43,544 nucleotides of DNA from the NCBI GenBank assembly GCA_947311635.1, contig CAMZLD010000003.1, forward strand, positions 1 to 43,544, given 5' to 3'. This DNA comes from an uncultured Flavobacteriaceae bacterium. GTDB lineage: Bacteria; Bacteroidota; Bacteroidia; Flavobacteriales; Flavobacteriaceae. Numbering within the stretch: position 1 is the stretch's first letter; each line of letters starts with the position of its first letter. This document shows positions 1 to 7,746 of this stretch, piece by piece. Position numbers and translations under genes: made by a program. The notes beneath the pieces were generated by a model. The model saw nothing but the letters and a program-made list of their open reading frames with translations. It had not been told where the DNA came from and made no database searches.

Positions 1-40
1 AATACTATCGGCTAAAGTTGGTTGTTTGTGTAGTTTCATG
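1..40 (-). CDS. 5' end of a leftward gene, cut by the window edge
   Basis: An ATG on the minus strand at 38-40 opens a frame that runs without a stop to the window edge, giving 13 residues, MKLHKQPTLADSI. A perfect Bacteroidota -7 box (TACATTTG on the minus strand, 72-79) sits about 25 nt upstream of the probable transcript start, which supports a real gene start. The peptide is too short to assign a family. The gene is divergent from the LD-carboxypeptidase gene, with a repeat arm between them. Confidence 0.5.
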
Positions 41-71
41 AATTAAAAATACAACTTTACATGCTGTTAAT

Positions 72-79
72 CAAATGTA
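72..79 (-). promoter_or_regulatory. -7 promoter box TACATTTG
   Basis: The box matches the flavobacterial -7 consensus TAnnTTTG on the minus strand, a suitable distance upstream of the ATG at 40. I see no convincing -33 TTG. Confidence 0.45.
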
Positions 80-131
80 TAACTGTTTGTTTAATCTAAT
101 TTATTGTGATTCCCCCTTGCAACGGTCTTGA

Positions 132-174
132 TTTATAAGGCTTCTTTGATGTAAGTTTAGGTCGAACTCAGGTT
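132..174 (+). repeat. Left arm of a 43-nt inverted repeat
   Basis: These 43 bases recur in inverted orientation at 43424-43466 with one difference (C at 141 here, A in the other arm read in this orientation). The arm lies in the intergenic space between the truncated leftward gene and the LD-carboxypeptidase gene and contains GTCGAACTCAGG. I recognise no transposase or att core. The two arms are probably copies of a dispersed intergenic element, not ends of one unit. Confidence 0.85.
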
Positions 175-216
175 TAAACAAAAAATACGTACTTTGGTTT
201 TATAGAATTTAATTGA

Positions 217-1131
217 ATGATTTATCCTAAAAAATTACAAAAAGGTGATACCGTTGCTATTGTGGCACCTGCTGGTTTTATTGCAAATAAAAAAGTCTTA
301 GACACTGCCGTTGCTTTGCTAAAATCTTGGAATTTACAAGTGGTTTTTGGTGCGCATGTATTCAAAAAACACCATCATTTTGCTGGCACAGATACGCAAA
401 GAGCACGTGATTTTCAAACAGCTTTAGACAATACCAATATCAAAGCTATTTGGTGCTGTAAAGGCGGTTATGGCAGCGTTAGAATCATTGATGCACTAGA
501 TTTTACTACGTTTAAAAAATACCCAAAGTGGATTTTGGGCTACAGCGATATTACCGTGTTTTTAAATCACATTCACAATTTGGGTATTGCCACGGTACAT
601 AGTTGCATGCCAACAAGTATTGCTGCTTTAAAAAACAATAAGGTTGTAGCATCTTTACAAGCGGTTCTCTTTAAAAAAAAATTACAGTACAACATTACTG
701 CTGCCAATTTCAATAAAAAAGGAATTGCAAAAGGGCAATTAGTGGGCGGAAATTTAGCGCTTTTAACAAGCTTATTAGGTTCTTCGGCTGACATAAATAC
801 GAAGGATAAAATTTTATTTATTGAAGATATAGGCGAATATAAATACAAAATTGACCGCATGCTTTATAGTTTAAAACGCGCGGGTTATTTTAAGCATTGC
901 AAAGGATTGTTAGTTGGTGCTTTTACTAAAGTTCCAGAAAATGATCCTTCCTTCGGAAAAACGGTAGCAGAAATTATTTTAGAAATCACTGCTGAATTTG
1001 ATTTCCCTATATGTTTTAACTTTCCTGCTGGGCATATAACAGATAATCGCGCATTAATTATTGGTGATACGATTACTTTAGAAGTAGCCAATTCTGGAAG
1101 CAAAATCACATTTTCTCATGGCACAGCATAA
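217..1131 (+). CDS. LD-carboxypeptidase, peptidase family S66
   Basis: This 304-aa protein matches the usual length of murein tetrapeptide LD-carboxypeptidases (LdcA, S66), which remove the terminal D-Ala from tetrapeptide stems during peptidoglycan recycling in the cytoplasm. It starts with the typical YPKKLQKGDTVAIVAPAG. The nucleophile elbow is GYSDIT with Ser110. The Glu region is FIEDIGEYKYKIDRML (Glu203/Glu207), and the catalytic His is His273 in PAGHITDN. No signal peptide is visible, as expected. The ATG start is preceded by TACTTTG at 190-196, a one-base-short version of the -7 box. The 3' end overlaps yraN by 14 nt, so the two are probably co-translated. Confidence 0.93.
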   Translation: MIYPKKLQKGDTVAIVAPAGFIANKKVLDTAVALLKSWNLQVVFGAHVFKKHHHFAGTDTQRARDFQTALDNTNIKAIWCCKGGYGSVRIIDALDFTTFKKYPKWILGYSDITVFLNHIHNLGIATVHSCMPTSIAALKNNKVVASLQAVLFKKKLQYNITAANFNKKGIAKGQLVGGNLALLTSLLGSSADINTKDKILFIEDIGEYKYKIDRMLYSLKRAGYFKHCKGLLVGAFTKVPENDPSFGKTVAEIILEITAEFDFPICFNFPAGHITDNRALIIGDTITLEVANSGSKITFSHGTA

Positions 1132-1477
1132 CGAATTAGGAAAAAAAGGAGAGCAACTAGCCATTGATTTATTAATCAAAAAAGGCTACACTATTTTAGA
1201 TAAAAATTGGCGCTATCTAAAAGCCGAAATTGATATTATTGCACAAAAAGGAGAAATTTTAGCAGTAGTTGAAGTAAAAACACGTTCTAGTGATTATTTT
1301 GGTAATCCACAAGACTTTGTGAATCCTAAAAAAATTAAATTATTAGTAACTGCCATTGATGAATATGTACAGTCTAAAAATTTAGATGTTGAGGTGCGCT
1401 TTGATATTATAGCCATTATTAAAAATAAACATAAAACCACCATAGAGCATTTAGAAAACGCTTTTTATCATTTTTGA
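1118..1477 (+). CDS. yraN: YraN/UPF0102 family nuclease-fold protein
   Basis: The 119-aa protein has the UPF0102 layout: an N-terminal GKKGEQLAIDLLIKKGY helix, then the nuclease-like core with WRYLKAEIDIIAQKG and VVEVKTRS. The D and ExK residues fit a restriction-endonuclease-like PD-(D/E)xK fold. Its biochemical role is not firmly established; a Holliday-junction-resolvase-like function has been suggested for the family. The ATG lies inside the end of the LD-carboxypeptidase gene (14-nt overlap). Its stop overlaps the convergent thioredoxin gene by 10 nt, and no terminator is visible. Confidence 0.9.
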   Translation: MAQHNELGKKGEQLAIDLLIKKGYTILDKNWRYLKAEIDIIAQKGEILAVVEVKTRSSDYFGNPQDFVNPKKIKLLVTAIDEYVQSKNLDVEVRFDIIAIIKNKHKTTIEHLENAFYHF

Positions 1478-1968
1478 GATACTAATTTTGATAATTTTTT
1501 AGCCAACGCTGAAATATTTGATTTTTTTTGAGCGCTATCAATATAGCGTACAAATCCGTTTTTATCAATAATAATATACGTTGGATAAACCCCTTTTGGA
1601 TTAAAAATTTGTGCGGTATCATATGCAGCCGTAGCAACTTTAAATTTAAAATCCCAATGCGTAAGAAAACGTTGTAAGGTTTCTTTATCATCAAGTGCTG
1701 GCGCTAAAAACAAAACATTAGGGTTGTCTTTATATGTTGCAACCAAGGCATTGAGCTCTGCAAAATCAACCAAACAAGCTTGACATGATGTAAACCAAAA
1801 TTTTAAAACAACTGTTTTTCCTAAAAGTTCTTTTTTTAAAAGCGTTGTGCCATCAACAAACCAGAGTTTAAAATTAGGGGCTTCTTTGTCTATCTGCGCA
1901 GTTTGTGCATTAGATGGAAACGAAACCAAAAGCAAGAAAAATAATACATAAAGTTTATTTTTTATCAT
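1468..1968 (-). CDS. TlpA-like thioredoxin-fold lipid/periplasm-side protein
   Basis: A 166-aa protein starting MIKNKLYVLFFLLLVSFPSNAQ has a signal peptide ending near residue 21 and a TlpA/ResA-type thioredoxin domain. Its active site is Cys62-Gln-Ala-Cys65 in FWFTSCQACLVDF, and a cis-Pro lies in GVYPTYIIID. It should act in the periplasm as a disulfide reductase or isomerase. I chose the ATG at 1968 because the signal peptide begins there; a longer frame reaches 2025 but would add a lysine-rich leader. The start lies 14 nt inside the upstream thioredoxin gene, so translation is probably coupled. CQAC is an unusual CxxC spacer. Confidence 0.88.
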   Translation of the reverse strand: MIKNKLYVLFFLLLVSFPSNAQTAQIDKEAPNFKLWFVDGTTLLKKELLGKTVVLKFWFTSCQACLVDFAELNALVATYKDNPNVLFLAPALDDKETLQRFLTHWDFKFKVATAAYDTAQIFNPKGVYPTYIIIDKNGFVRYIDSAQKKSNISALAKKLSKLVSQK

Positions 1969-3370
1969 CTTTTTTAACTTCTGCAACTTCTTTTTTTGTT
2001 TTTTCTTCCTTCGGAAGTTGTACAAATAATGATTTTAGCTCTTTTAAATCATAGGGTTTAGCAACAATGGTTTTATGCTCATTATCTACTATAAAGTAAT
2101 TAGGAGTCGAATGTACTTCGTACTTAACGGCAATGTCGTTTTTCCATTTCTTCAAGCCTAAAACATTAGTAAAAGCCGTAAATTTATCTCTAAAATCAAA
2201 ATAATTAGCATCTTGATCTTCTAAAGCAACGGCAATTACTTTAATAGCTTCTTTATCTTTAACATAGTCATGCAATTTAGGAATCTCTTTTAAGCAATGT
2301 GGACATGTAGTACTCCAAAATGTTACAATATAATAGCTTGCAGTATCTACAGTAGATAGGTTTATTTTGTCTTGACCATCATACCAAGAAAAATCTGGTG
2401 CTTTTCTGCCAATAGCCAAACGCATACTGTCAACAACTTGATTTACAATTTTATGATCTTGCATATCAAAAGGCAACTTTCTATATAAATTTACAAGATG
2501 ATCTACAATAACAATGTCTTGTGTTTGTACAAAAGTATACATCAATGAGGTTAATAACTGCTTTTTTAAAACAGTATTTTGCTGTACTTTATCCAGTACG
2601 ATTGCTATCGCTTCTTTTCGTAACTTTCGTTCTATTTCTAAGTCGTCAGAGCTGCTTAAATACAATACAAAATCGGTAACTTTATTGATTAAAAAGTTAG
2701 AATTTAAAAAACGTTTGTCTGTAAAATCAACATTGTCAAAATAATGGTCTTTAATGCCATTATAGTATTCTTTAAAGTTATTATAAGGCGTTTTTGGAAA
2801 TTCATACTTGCTAGATTTGATAAAAAAGTGAGCTAAAGTGCCTTTACTATTATCTTCAAATTTTTGTTGTATTTTATTTACCCGATTTACTTTTGCAGAA
2901 AAAGCGCTAGATAGTTTTAACTTTTTAGAGGTGTTTGTAGCATTAAAAACAGCTATTTGCAAAGAATCGGCTTCTTGTTGAGGTATAATGATTGCTTTTT
3001 GATAAGTCAAGAATAATTTATTTTCATTAGAAGTAATGTATTTTGCTGTTCGCTCTGGTTTTAAAGGATTAAATGTTACTTCTACATTTTCATTATTAAA
3101 AATGAAATCTAAGTATAAGTTTTTCTCCATATCGTAAAACAAACGGTATATACCTGGTTCTGCATTTTCTTTCATATCAATAGAAAAAGAACCTTTTTCA
3201 TCTAAGTCTGCATTGCCTTTAAAAACTTGCTTTACACCTTTTACTTGATATAAAATTAACCATTTATAATCTTGCTTTGGAAGCATTTTTCCAGAGACTG
3301 TATATGTTGTTTGTGCAGTAGATAGAAGGCTTGTAAATACAACAAGTAAAAATAAAATCTTTTTGGTCAT
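1955..3370 (-). CDS. Thioredoxin-domain protein with N-terminal DUF4369-like region
   Basis: This 471-aa secreted protein has a signal peptide (residues 1-20, ending STAQ) and an N-terminal beta-rich region resembling DUF4369 (VSGKM... with GIYRLFYD). A helical middle segment is followed by a C-terminal TlpA-type thioredoxin domain. The redox site is Cys356-Pro-His-Cys359 in FWSTTCPHCLKEIP, and the cis-Pro is in HSTPNYFIVD. The tail is lysine-rich. This architecture is widespread in Bacteroidota, where it is a periplasmic or lipid-anchored thiol-disulfide reductase of unknown client range. No lipobox cysteine is seen. It forms an operon with the smaller thioredoxin gene (14-nt overlap) behind a good TTTG-N18-TAACTTTG promoter. 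Confidence 0.9.
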   Translation of the reverse strand: MTKKILFLLVVFTSLLSTAQTTYTVSGKMLPKQDYKWLILYQVKGVKQVFKGNADLDEKGSFSIDMKENAEPGIYRLFYDMEKNLYLDFIFNNENVEVTFNPLKPERTAKYITSNENKLFLTYQKAIIIPQQEADSLQIAVFNATNTSKKLKLSSAFSAKVNRVNKIQQKFEDNSKGTLAHFFIKSSKYEFPKTPYNNFKEYYNGIKDHYFDNVDFTDKRFLNSNFLINKVTDFVLYLSSSDDLEIERKLRKEAIAIVLDKVQQNTVLKKQLLTSLMYTFVQTQDIVIVDHLVNLYRKLPFDMQDHKIVNQVVDSMRLAIGRKAPDFSWYDGQDKINLSTVDTASYYIVTFWSTTCPHCLKEIPKLHDYVKDKEAIKVIAVALEDQDANYFDFRDKFTAFTNVLGLKKWKNDIAVKYEVHSTPNYFIVDNEHKTIVAKPYDLKELKSLFVQLPKEEKTKKEVAEVKKDDKK

Positions 3371-3405
3371 GAGTCGTTTTTTTATTGATTAACCAATAAT
3401 CAGAC

Positions 3406-3435
3406 CAAAGTTACATTATAAATCTTTGAATCAAA
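3406..3435 (-). promoter_or_regulatory. Promoter of the thioredoxin pair
   Basis: On the minus strand a TTTG -33 element (3432-3435) lies 18 nt from TAACTTTG (3406-3413), a full match to the Bacteroidota sigma-ABfr consensus. The expected leader is about 28 nt before the ATG at 3370. Confidence 0.6.
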
Positions 3436-3472
3436 ATAAAATTGGTATTTTGCAGTAAATAAAGCATTTTAT

Positions 3473-4264
3473 ATGAGCTTTCATAAGCAAGTTTTTTGGA
3501 TTACGGGCGCTTCTTCTGGCATTGGAAAAGCTATTGCTATTGAACTTTCTAAACAAGGCTCCCAACTCATTATTTCTTCTAGAAATGAAGCTGCTTTAAA
3601 TGCTGTTAAAAACGAATGTAATTCAGAAAAAACAATTGTTTTGCCTTTAGATTTAGCACAGCATGATCAAATGGCAGAAAATGTAAAAAAAGCATTGACT
3701 TACTTCGGAAAAATTGATGTGCTAATCAACAATGGAGGTATTAGTCAGCGGTCACTTACCAAAAACACCCTATTGGAGGTCGACAAACAAATTATGGCTG
3801 TTAATTATTTTGGCACGGTGGCTTTAACAAAAGCTTTACTGCCTTACTTTATAAAACAACAAAAAGGACATTTTGTAACCATTACAAGTATTGTTGGTAA
3901 AATTGGCACACCTTTAAGATCTAGTTATGCAGCTTCAAAACATGCCTTGCATGGTTTTTTTGATAGTTTGCGAGCCGAAATTTATGAAGATAACATCACT
4001 GTAACATTAGCATGTCCTGGATTTGTGCAAACCAACGTCTCTATGAATGCTTTAACGGGAGATGGTAGCAAACTAGGTAAAATGGATGCTGCTACACAAA
4101 ATGGACTTACACCTCAGCAATTTGCTAAACAGTTATTTAAGGCTATTAAAGCAAAAAAACAGGAAGTATACATAGGTGGTGCAAAAGAAATATTGGCCGT
4201 TAATGTAAAGCGTTTTTTTCCGAAGTTATTGGCAAAAATGATACGAAAAATAGAGGTTACTTAA
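3473..4264 (+). CDS. Short-chain dehydrogenase/reductase
   Basis: The 263-aa protein is a classical SDR. It has the nucleotide-binding TGASSGIG at residues 11-18, NNGG at 86-89, Ser139, and the YxxxK pair Tyr152/Lys156. The C-terminal half resembles DHRS7-like enzymes (LACPGFVQTNVSMNAL). The NNAG motif is changed to NNGG, a tolerated substitution. The substrate cannot be read from sequence. The ATG follows TATTTTG (3446-3452), a near -7 box. The stop shares 4 nt with the convergent 116-aa gene, so the two genes have no space for a terminator. Confidence 0.92.
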   Translation: MSFHKQVFWITGASSGIGKAIAIELSKQGSQLIISSRNEAALNAVKNECNSEKTIVLPLDLAQHDQMAENVKKALTYFGKIDVLINNGGISQRSLTKNTLLEVDKQIMAVNYFGTVALTKALLPYFIKQQKGHFVTITSIVGKIGTPLRSSYAASKHALHGFFDSLRAEIYEDNITVTLACPGFVQTNVSMNALTGDGSKLGKMDAATQNGLTPQQFAKQLFKAIKAKKQEVYIGGAKEILAVNVKRFFPKLLAKMIRKIEVT

Positions 4265-4611
4265 ATTAAATTTTGCATTTCAAAATACTGCACAATGGCT
4301 CCTTTCATTAATACACTTTGCTCACCTGGCTTTAGATTTGGCAAGGCTTCTTTTGCCTTGTAATGTGGCCAACTATCATCATCATAATAATCAAATTCAT
4401 AAAAACCATAAGGTTCTAAGAGTCGGCAAATGGCAATGTGCATTAAATTAATTTTTTCGTCTTTTTTAAATCTTCGTTGACCTTGACCTAATTCTTGAAC
4501 GCCAATTAAATAAATAATGGCATCTAGATTTAACGTTTCTCCATCACCAAATTTTTGTGATGTGTACTTAATTACTTGCTCCCACTTTTCTTTTAAGCTT
4601 ATTTGTTGCAT
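4261..4611 (-). CDS. Unknown 116-aa cytoplasmic protein
   Basis: I do not recognise a named family. The protein has no signal peptide or membrane segment. It is mostly helical at the N-terminus (EKWEQVIKYTSQKFGD) and has an aromatic/acidic patch, YGFYEFDYYDDDSWPHYK, followed by NLKPGEQSVLMKGAIVQYF. Codon use matches its neighbours and the composition is not low-complexity, so it is a believable gene. It is a single-gene unit transcribed toward the SDR gene and divergent from the cvpA-like gene. A CAAATTTA box at 4616-4623 (TAAATTTG on the minus strand) is so close to the ATG that the mRNA would be almost leaderless. Confidence 0.75.
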   Translation of the reverse strand: MQQISLKEKWEQVIKYTSQKFGDGETLNLDAIIYLIGVQELGQGQRRFKKDEKINLMHIAICRLLEPYGFYEFDYYDDDSWPHYKAKEALPNLKPGEQSVLMKGAIVQYFEMQNLI

Positions 4612-4659
4612 ACAGCAAATTTACAAACAAAATTTATTAAATAGATACGGTTGATTTAG

Positions 4660-4667
4660 TATATTTG
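4660..4667 (+). promoter_or_regulatory. -7 promoter box TATATTTG
   Basis: A perfect TAnnTTTG lies 13 nt before the cvpA-like ATG at 4681, implying a very short leader. No clear -33 element is seen at the expected spacing. Confidence 0.5.
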
Positions 4668-4680
4668 AAAAAATTCTAAC

Positions 4681-5190
4681 ATGAATACTATTGATATTAT
4701 TATTGGCGCTATTTTAATTTTTGGCTTTGTGCGCGGGCTTATGAAAGGTCTTTTTGTAGAGGTTGCCTCTTTGGTTTCTTTTATAGCTGGTATTTATGGT
4801 GCTATTCACTTTTCTAATTTTGTAGGTGATTTTTTAGCAGAAAAAGTGTCTTGGAATGAACGTACCATTACTATTGCGGCATTTGCCATTACCTTTTTTA
4901 TCATTGTGTTGGTAATTAGTTTACTAGGAAAAATATTTACTAAAATAGCCGATTTTGCTGCCTTAGGTATTATAAACAAACTTCTTGGTGGCGTATTTGG
5001 CGCTTTAAAATTTGGATTAATTTTAAGTGTTTTACTTATGATTTTTGATAAAGCAAATAGTACAATTACTTTTATTGATAAAAAAAATACCGAAGATTCT
5101 ATTTTATACCAACCGGTTAAAGACCTAGCAACTACCTTGTTTCCTAATTTGGTAGAAGACATTGTAAAGGGCAACCAAGAAGATACTTAA
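4681..5190 (+). CDS. CvpA family membrane protein
   Basis: The 169-aa protein has four predicted membrane helices and the family's opening pattern NTIDIIIGAILIFGFVRGLMKGL. A glycine-rich helix pair follows (ALGIINKLLGGVFGALKFGL). The family is named for colicin V production and is linked to envelope homeostasis, but the molecular function is unclear. The last 30 residues are soluble and acidic. The gene is a single unit, convergent with batE, and the 20-nt gap between them shows no hairpin. Confidence 0.88.
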   Translation: MNTIDIIIGAILIFGFVRGLMKGLFVEVASLVSFIAGIYGAIHFSNFVGDFLAEKVSWNERTITIAAFAITFFIIVLVISLLGKIFTKIADFAALGIINKLLGGVFGALKFGLILSVLLMIFDKANSTITFIDKKNTEDSILYQPVKDLATTLFPNLVEDIVKGNQEDT

Positions 5191-5210
5191 ACTTGTAATG
5201 TTTTTTTGCG

Positions 5211-5963
5211 TTAAATTTCTTTTACAGTTGCTGTAGATATCCAACCTGTTTTACCATCTGCAAGTTTAATTTTGGTCCAATAATCTCCCTTTTTTAAAAT
5301 TTTTACTTTAGTGCCTTCATGTAGTTCTAAGAGCGTTTCGCTACTATTGGTTGGAGCGTTTTTTAGCGTTGATTTTTGACTAAAGACAATGGCTTCTTTT
5401 TTGTTGCTTGTAATTTGATGGTTTTTAAAAGCAAAAATAACGCTGGCTAAAAGTAATAGGGCGGCAAAAATAGTACTGTTAAAATAGAAGATCTTTTTTT
5501 TAGAGCTAAAAGAAAAATAATACAGTAAAAACAATAATGTTGTTAAAAAACTGGCAATTACAGCTAAAATTGACCATGTTTTATAAGACCATTTTAGATA
5601 CGTACTTTCAGAAACTTTTTGTAAAAATGTTTTGGGTATTTGAGGTATTGCATCAATTTTCATTCGATTGGCAAATTTCAAATTAATTTGGGCTTGCTTA
5701 TGTTGCGAGTCAAGCTTTAAAGCCTTTTCATAATTATAAATTGCAGGTGCAATTTTATTAAGCTTATAATAAGCATTTGCTATGTTATAATAAAGGTCTG
5801 CAGATTTATACGCTTTTTTTTCAATAGTTTTATATGTGTTTATAGCATCTTGATACTGCTCTGTTTGATACAAATTATTTCCTTTTAAAAATAATTCTTC
5901 TGGCGTTTGAGCAACAGCTATTTGAAAAAACAATACAACTAAAAAAACTACACTTTTCATCAT
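5211..5963 (-). CDS. batE: BatE: TPR and SH3-domain membrane protein
   Basis: Starting at the ATG at 5963 (MMKSVVFLVVLFFQIAVAQ, a signal peptide), the protein has 250 residues. It contains two or three tetratricopeptide repeats (LFLKGNNLYQTEQYQDAI, ADLYYNIANAYYKLNK), two membrane helices, and a C-terminal bacterial SH3 domain (NAPTNSSETLLELHEGTKV ... GKTGWIS). This is the BatE layout at the end of Bacteroidota aerotolerance operons. The frame stays open to 6071, but that segment is the end of batD. The chosen start lies 2 nt after the batD stop, consistent with translational coupling. The next codon (5960) is also ATG. Confidence 0.88.
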   Translation of the reverse strand: MMKSVVFLVVLFFQIAVAQTPEELFLKGNNLYQTEQYQDAINTYKTIEKKAYKSADLYYNIANAYYKLNKIAPAIYNYEKALKLDSQHKQAQINLKFANRMKIDAIPQIPKTFLQKVSESTYLKWSYKTWSILAVIASFLTTLLFLLYYFSFSSKKKIFYFNSTIFAALLLLASVIFAFKNHQITSNKKEAIVFSQKSTLKNAPTNSSETLLELHEGTKVKILKKGDYWTKIKLADGKTGWISTATVKEI

Positions 5964-5965
5964 TT

Positions 5966-7726
5966 TTAATTTTTTAATTGTTGATCTATTTGCACAATAA
6001 TATGCTTCGCTTTTTCTAACTCTGCTTGCATTTGCACATTGGTTGTTGGTGTGTATCTTGCAAAATTGCATTGATCTAACACCTCAGAAAACTTATTGAT
6101 TGTTGTTTGATTTACATGTTTATTTGCCAACAATTCGGCAATTTTATCTTTACTTATATCACTTGTTTCTACTTGTAGTTTTGCCTTTAAAAAATTATGT
6201 AATGCTTTTTCTAAAGCAATATAAAACGCTTCTTTATTGCCTAAATGTTTTTGAGCTTCTGCTAAATATTTTTTTGCCATTTTGTTGGCTTTTCTCATCT
6301 TGTTACCTACTACATCTAGGCTGCGTTCTCTTTTTTTCTTGCCTATAAACATTCCTATCGGAATTAAAAATAAAGGCAATAAAAGTAACATATAAAACAA
6401 GGTTGATTTAAAAAACTCTTTAGAAACCAAAGGTGAAAATTTAGTATTTTCAACAATATCATTAAATGTTTCCTCTATTGGCAAAGTTTTCTTTTGAATT
6501 GTGTTTTCTTTTAAAGTTGTAATGGGTAAATCTTTTCCTTCGGTGACTTCTACCACAATTGATTTAGAGCTTAGGGTTTTATATGTTTTTTCTTTCAGAT
6601 CAAAATAAGAAAATGAAATAGGCGGTATTTGATACTTCCCTTTATACTCTGGCACAACTGTATAAGTGTCAAAAACATTTCCTTTTAAGCCTTTACTGGT
6701 TTTTGAGGTGTGATCTTTGCGTATTGGCGTATAAACTTCTAATTCTGGCGGTGTATGTATCTTCGGAAGTTCAAAAAGTTTTAAATTTCCAACACCTTTT
6801 ACTTTCACAATAATTTCTGAAGATTCGCCCGACTTTAAAATAGGTTTTGTATTGGTTACTGAAAAGCTAAAATCACCAACAGCACCATTAAAATCTGAAG
6901 GTTGCCCATCTAAAGGCAAGCTTTTTACATGAACAGTTCTTCTGCCGGTAGAAACAGAAAAATTAATACGTTTTAATTGTGCATTGCCCCAATAATCTCT
7001 ACGTCCTGTAGGTATTTCTCCTATCAAATCTACTTTCATAGGTTCTAAAATCAGTTTTCCTGATTTCTGTGGAATTAATAAGGTTCTTTTCAGTTCTAAA
7101 AAACGGTAAGGCGCTCCTTTATAGGTTCCTTTTTTAACACCTTCATTCGGAAAATCAATTTCTTGATTCCAAAATCCATTAAACTTAGGAAGCGCCATAA
7201 TTCTAGGGTTGTAAGCACTCACCTTATCACTTACATAAAGTTTATAAGATACATAAACCGCTTGACCTACATAAGGGTTTGTATTCGAAATTTCTGCAAC
7301 TACATGAATGTTTTCTTGGGCAAGATGTTGAGGATCATTTGGATTTTTTGGTGTCGCTACTTTGCTAGTAACTTTAATTTTTAAGGCATTTGATGTAATC
7401 GTTTTACCTTTAAAAACAACGGTTGCAGGCGGTATGGTAAAGCTACCTTTTTTTATTGGCTTAAAGAAAAATGTATAGCTTTGTAAAAAACTTATTTTAC
7501 CGTTAATGTTAGATTGACTGTACGAGTTCATTGGGCCACCAACTAGTGTAAAGTCATTCATATTAGGCAATTTAAAATTATCTGCACCTTGTTGGTCTAA
7601 AGCATAGGTAATTTTAAAGCGCTGGTTTAAAGCGACTTCTTGTTTGCTTATTGTTGCCGTAAAATTTAGCTGCGCTATTAACGTTTGGGTTAATAAAAAA
7701 AACAATATGTAAAGGCTGCGTTTCAT
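5966..7726 (-). CDS. batD: BatD: oxygen-tolerance membrane protein
   Basis: The 586-aa protein has an N-terminal signal peptide (MKRSLYILFFLLTQTLIAQ) and a large periplasmic part built of beta-sandwich domains (for example VGQAVYVSYKLYVSDKVSAY). One membrane helix follows near residue 445 (FYMLLLLPLFLIPIGMFIG) with a helical cytoplasmic tail. This fits the BatD family. The Bat proteins, first named for Bacteroides aerotolerance, are thought to form an envelope complex with the MoxR ATPase, but the mechanism is unknown. It sits between batC (20-nt gap) and batE (2-nt gap). Confidence 0.92.
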   Translation of the reverse strand: MKRSLYILFFLLTQTLIAQLNFTATISKQEVALNQRFKITYALDQQGADNFKLPNMNDFTLVGGPMNSYSQSNINGKISFLQSYTFFFKPIKKGSFTIPPATVVFKGKTITSNALKIKVTSKVATPKNPNDPQHLAQENIHVVAEISNTNPYVGQAVYVSYKLYVSDKVSAYNPRIMALPKFNGFWNQEIDFPNEGVKKGTYKGAPYRFLELKRTLLIPQKSGKLILEPMKVDLIGEIPTGRRDYWGNAQLKRINFSVSTGRRTVHVKSLPLDGQPSDFNGAVGDFSFSVTNTKPILKSGESSEIIVKVKGVGNLKLFELPKIHTPPELEVYTPIRKDHTSKTSKGLKGNVFDTYTVVPEYKGKYQIPPISFSYFDLKEKTYKTLSSKSIVVEVTEGKDLPITTLKENTIQKKTLPIEETFNDIVENTKFSPLVSKEFFKSTLFYMLLLLPLFLIPIGMFIGKKKRERSLDVVGNKMRKANKMAKKYLAEAQKHLGNKEAFYIALEKALHNFLKAKLQVETSDISKDKIAELLANKHVNQTTINKFSEVLDQCNFARYTPTTNVQMQAELEKAKHIIVQIDQQLKN

Positions 7727-7746
7727 GATTTAAATCTGTTGTAAAA

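Noticed and set aside
5191-5210. Terminator between the convergent cvpA-like and batE genes
   Set aside because: The 20-nt gap has a T7 run but no stem.
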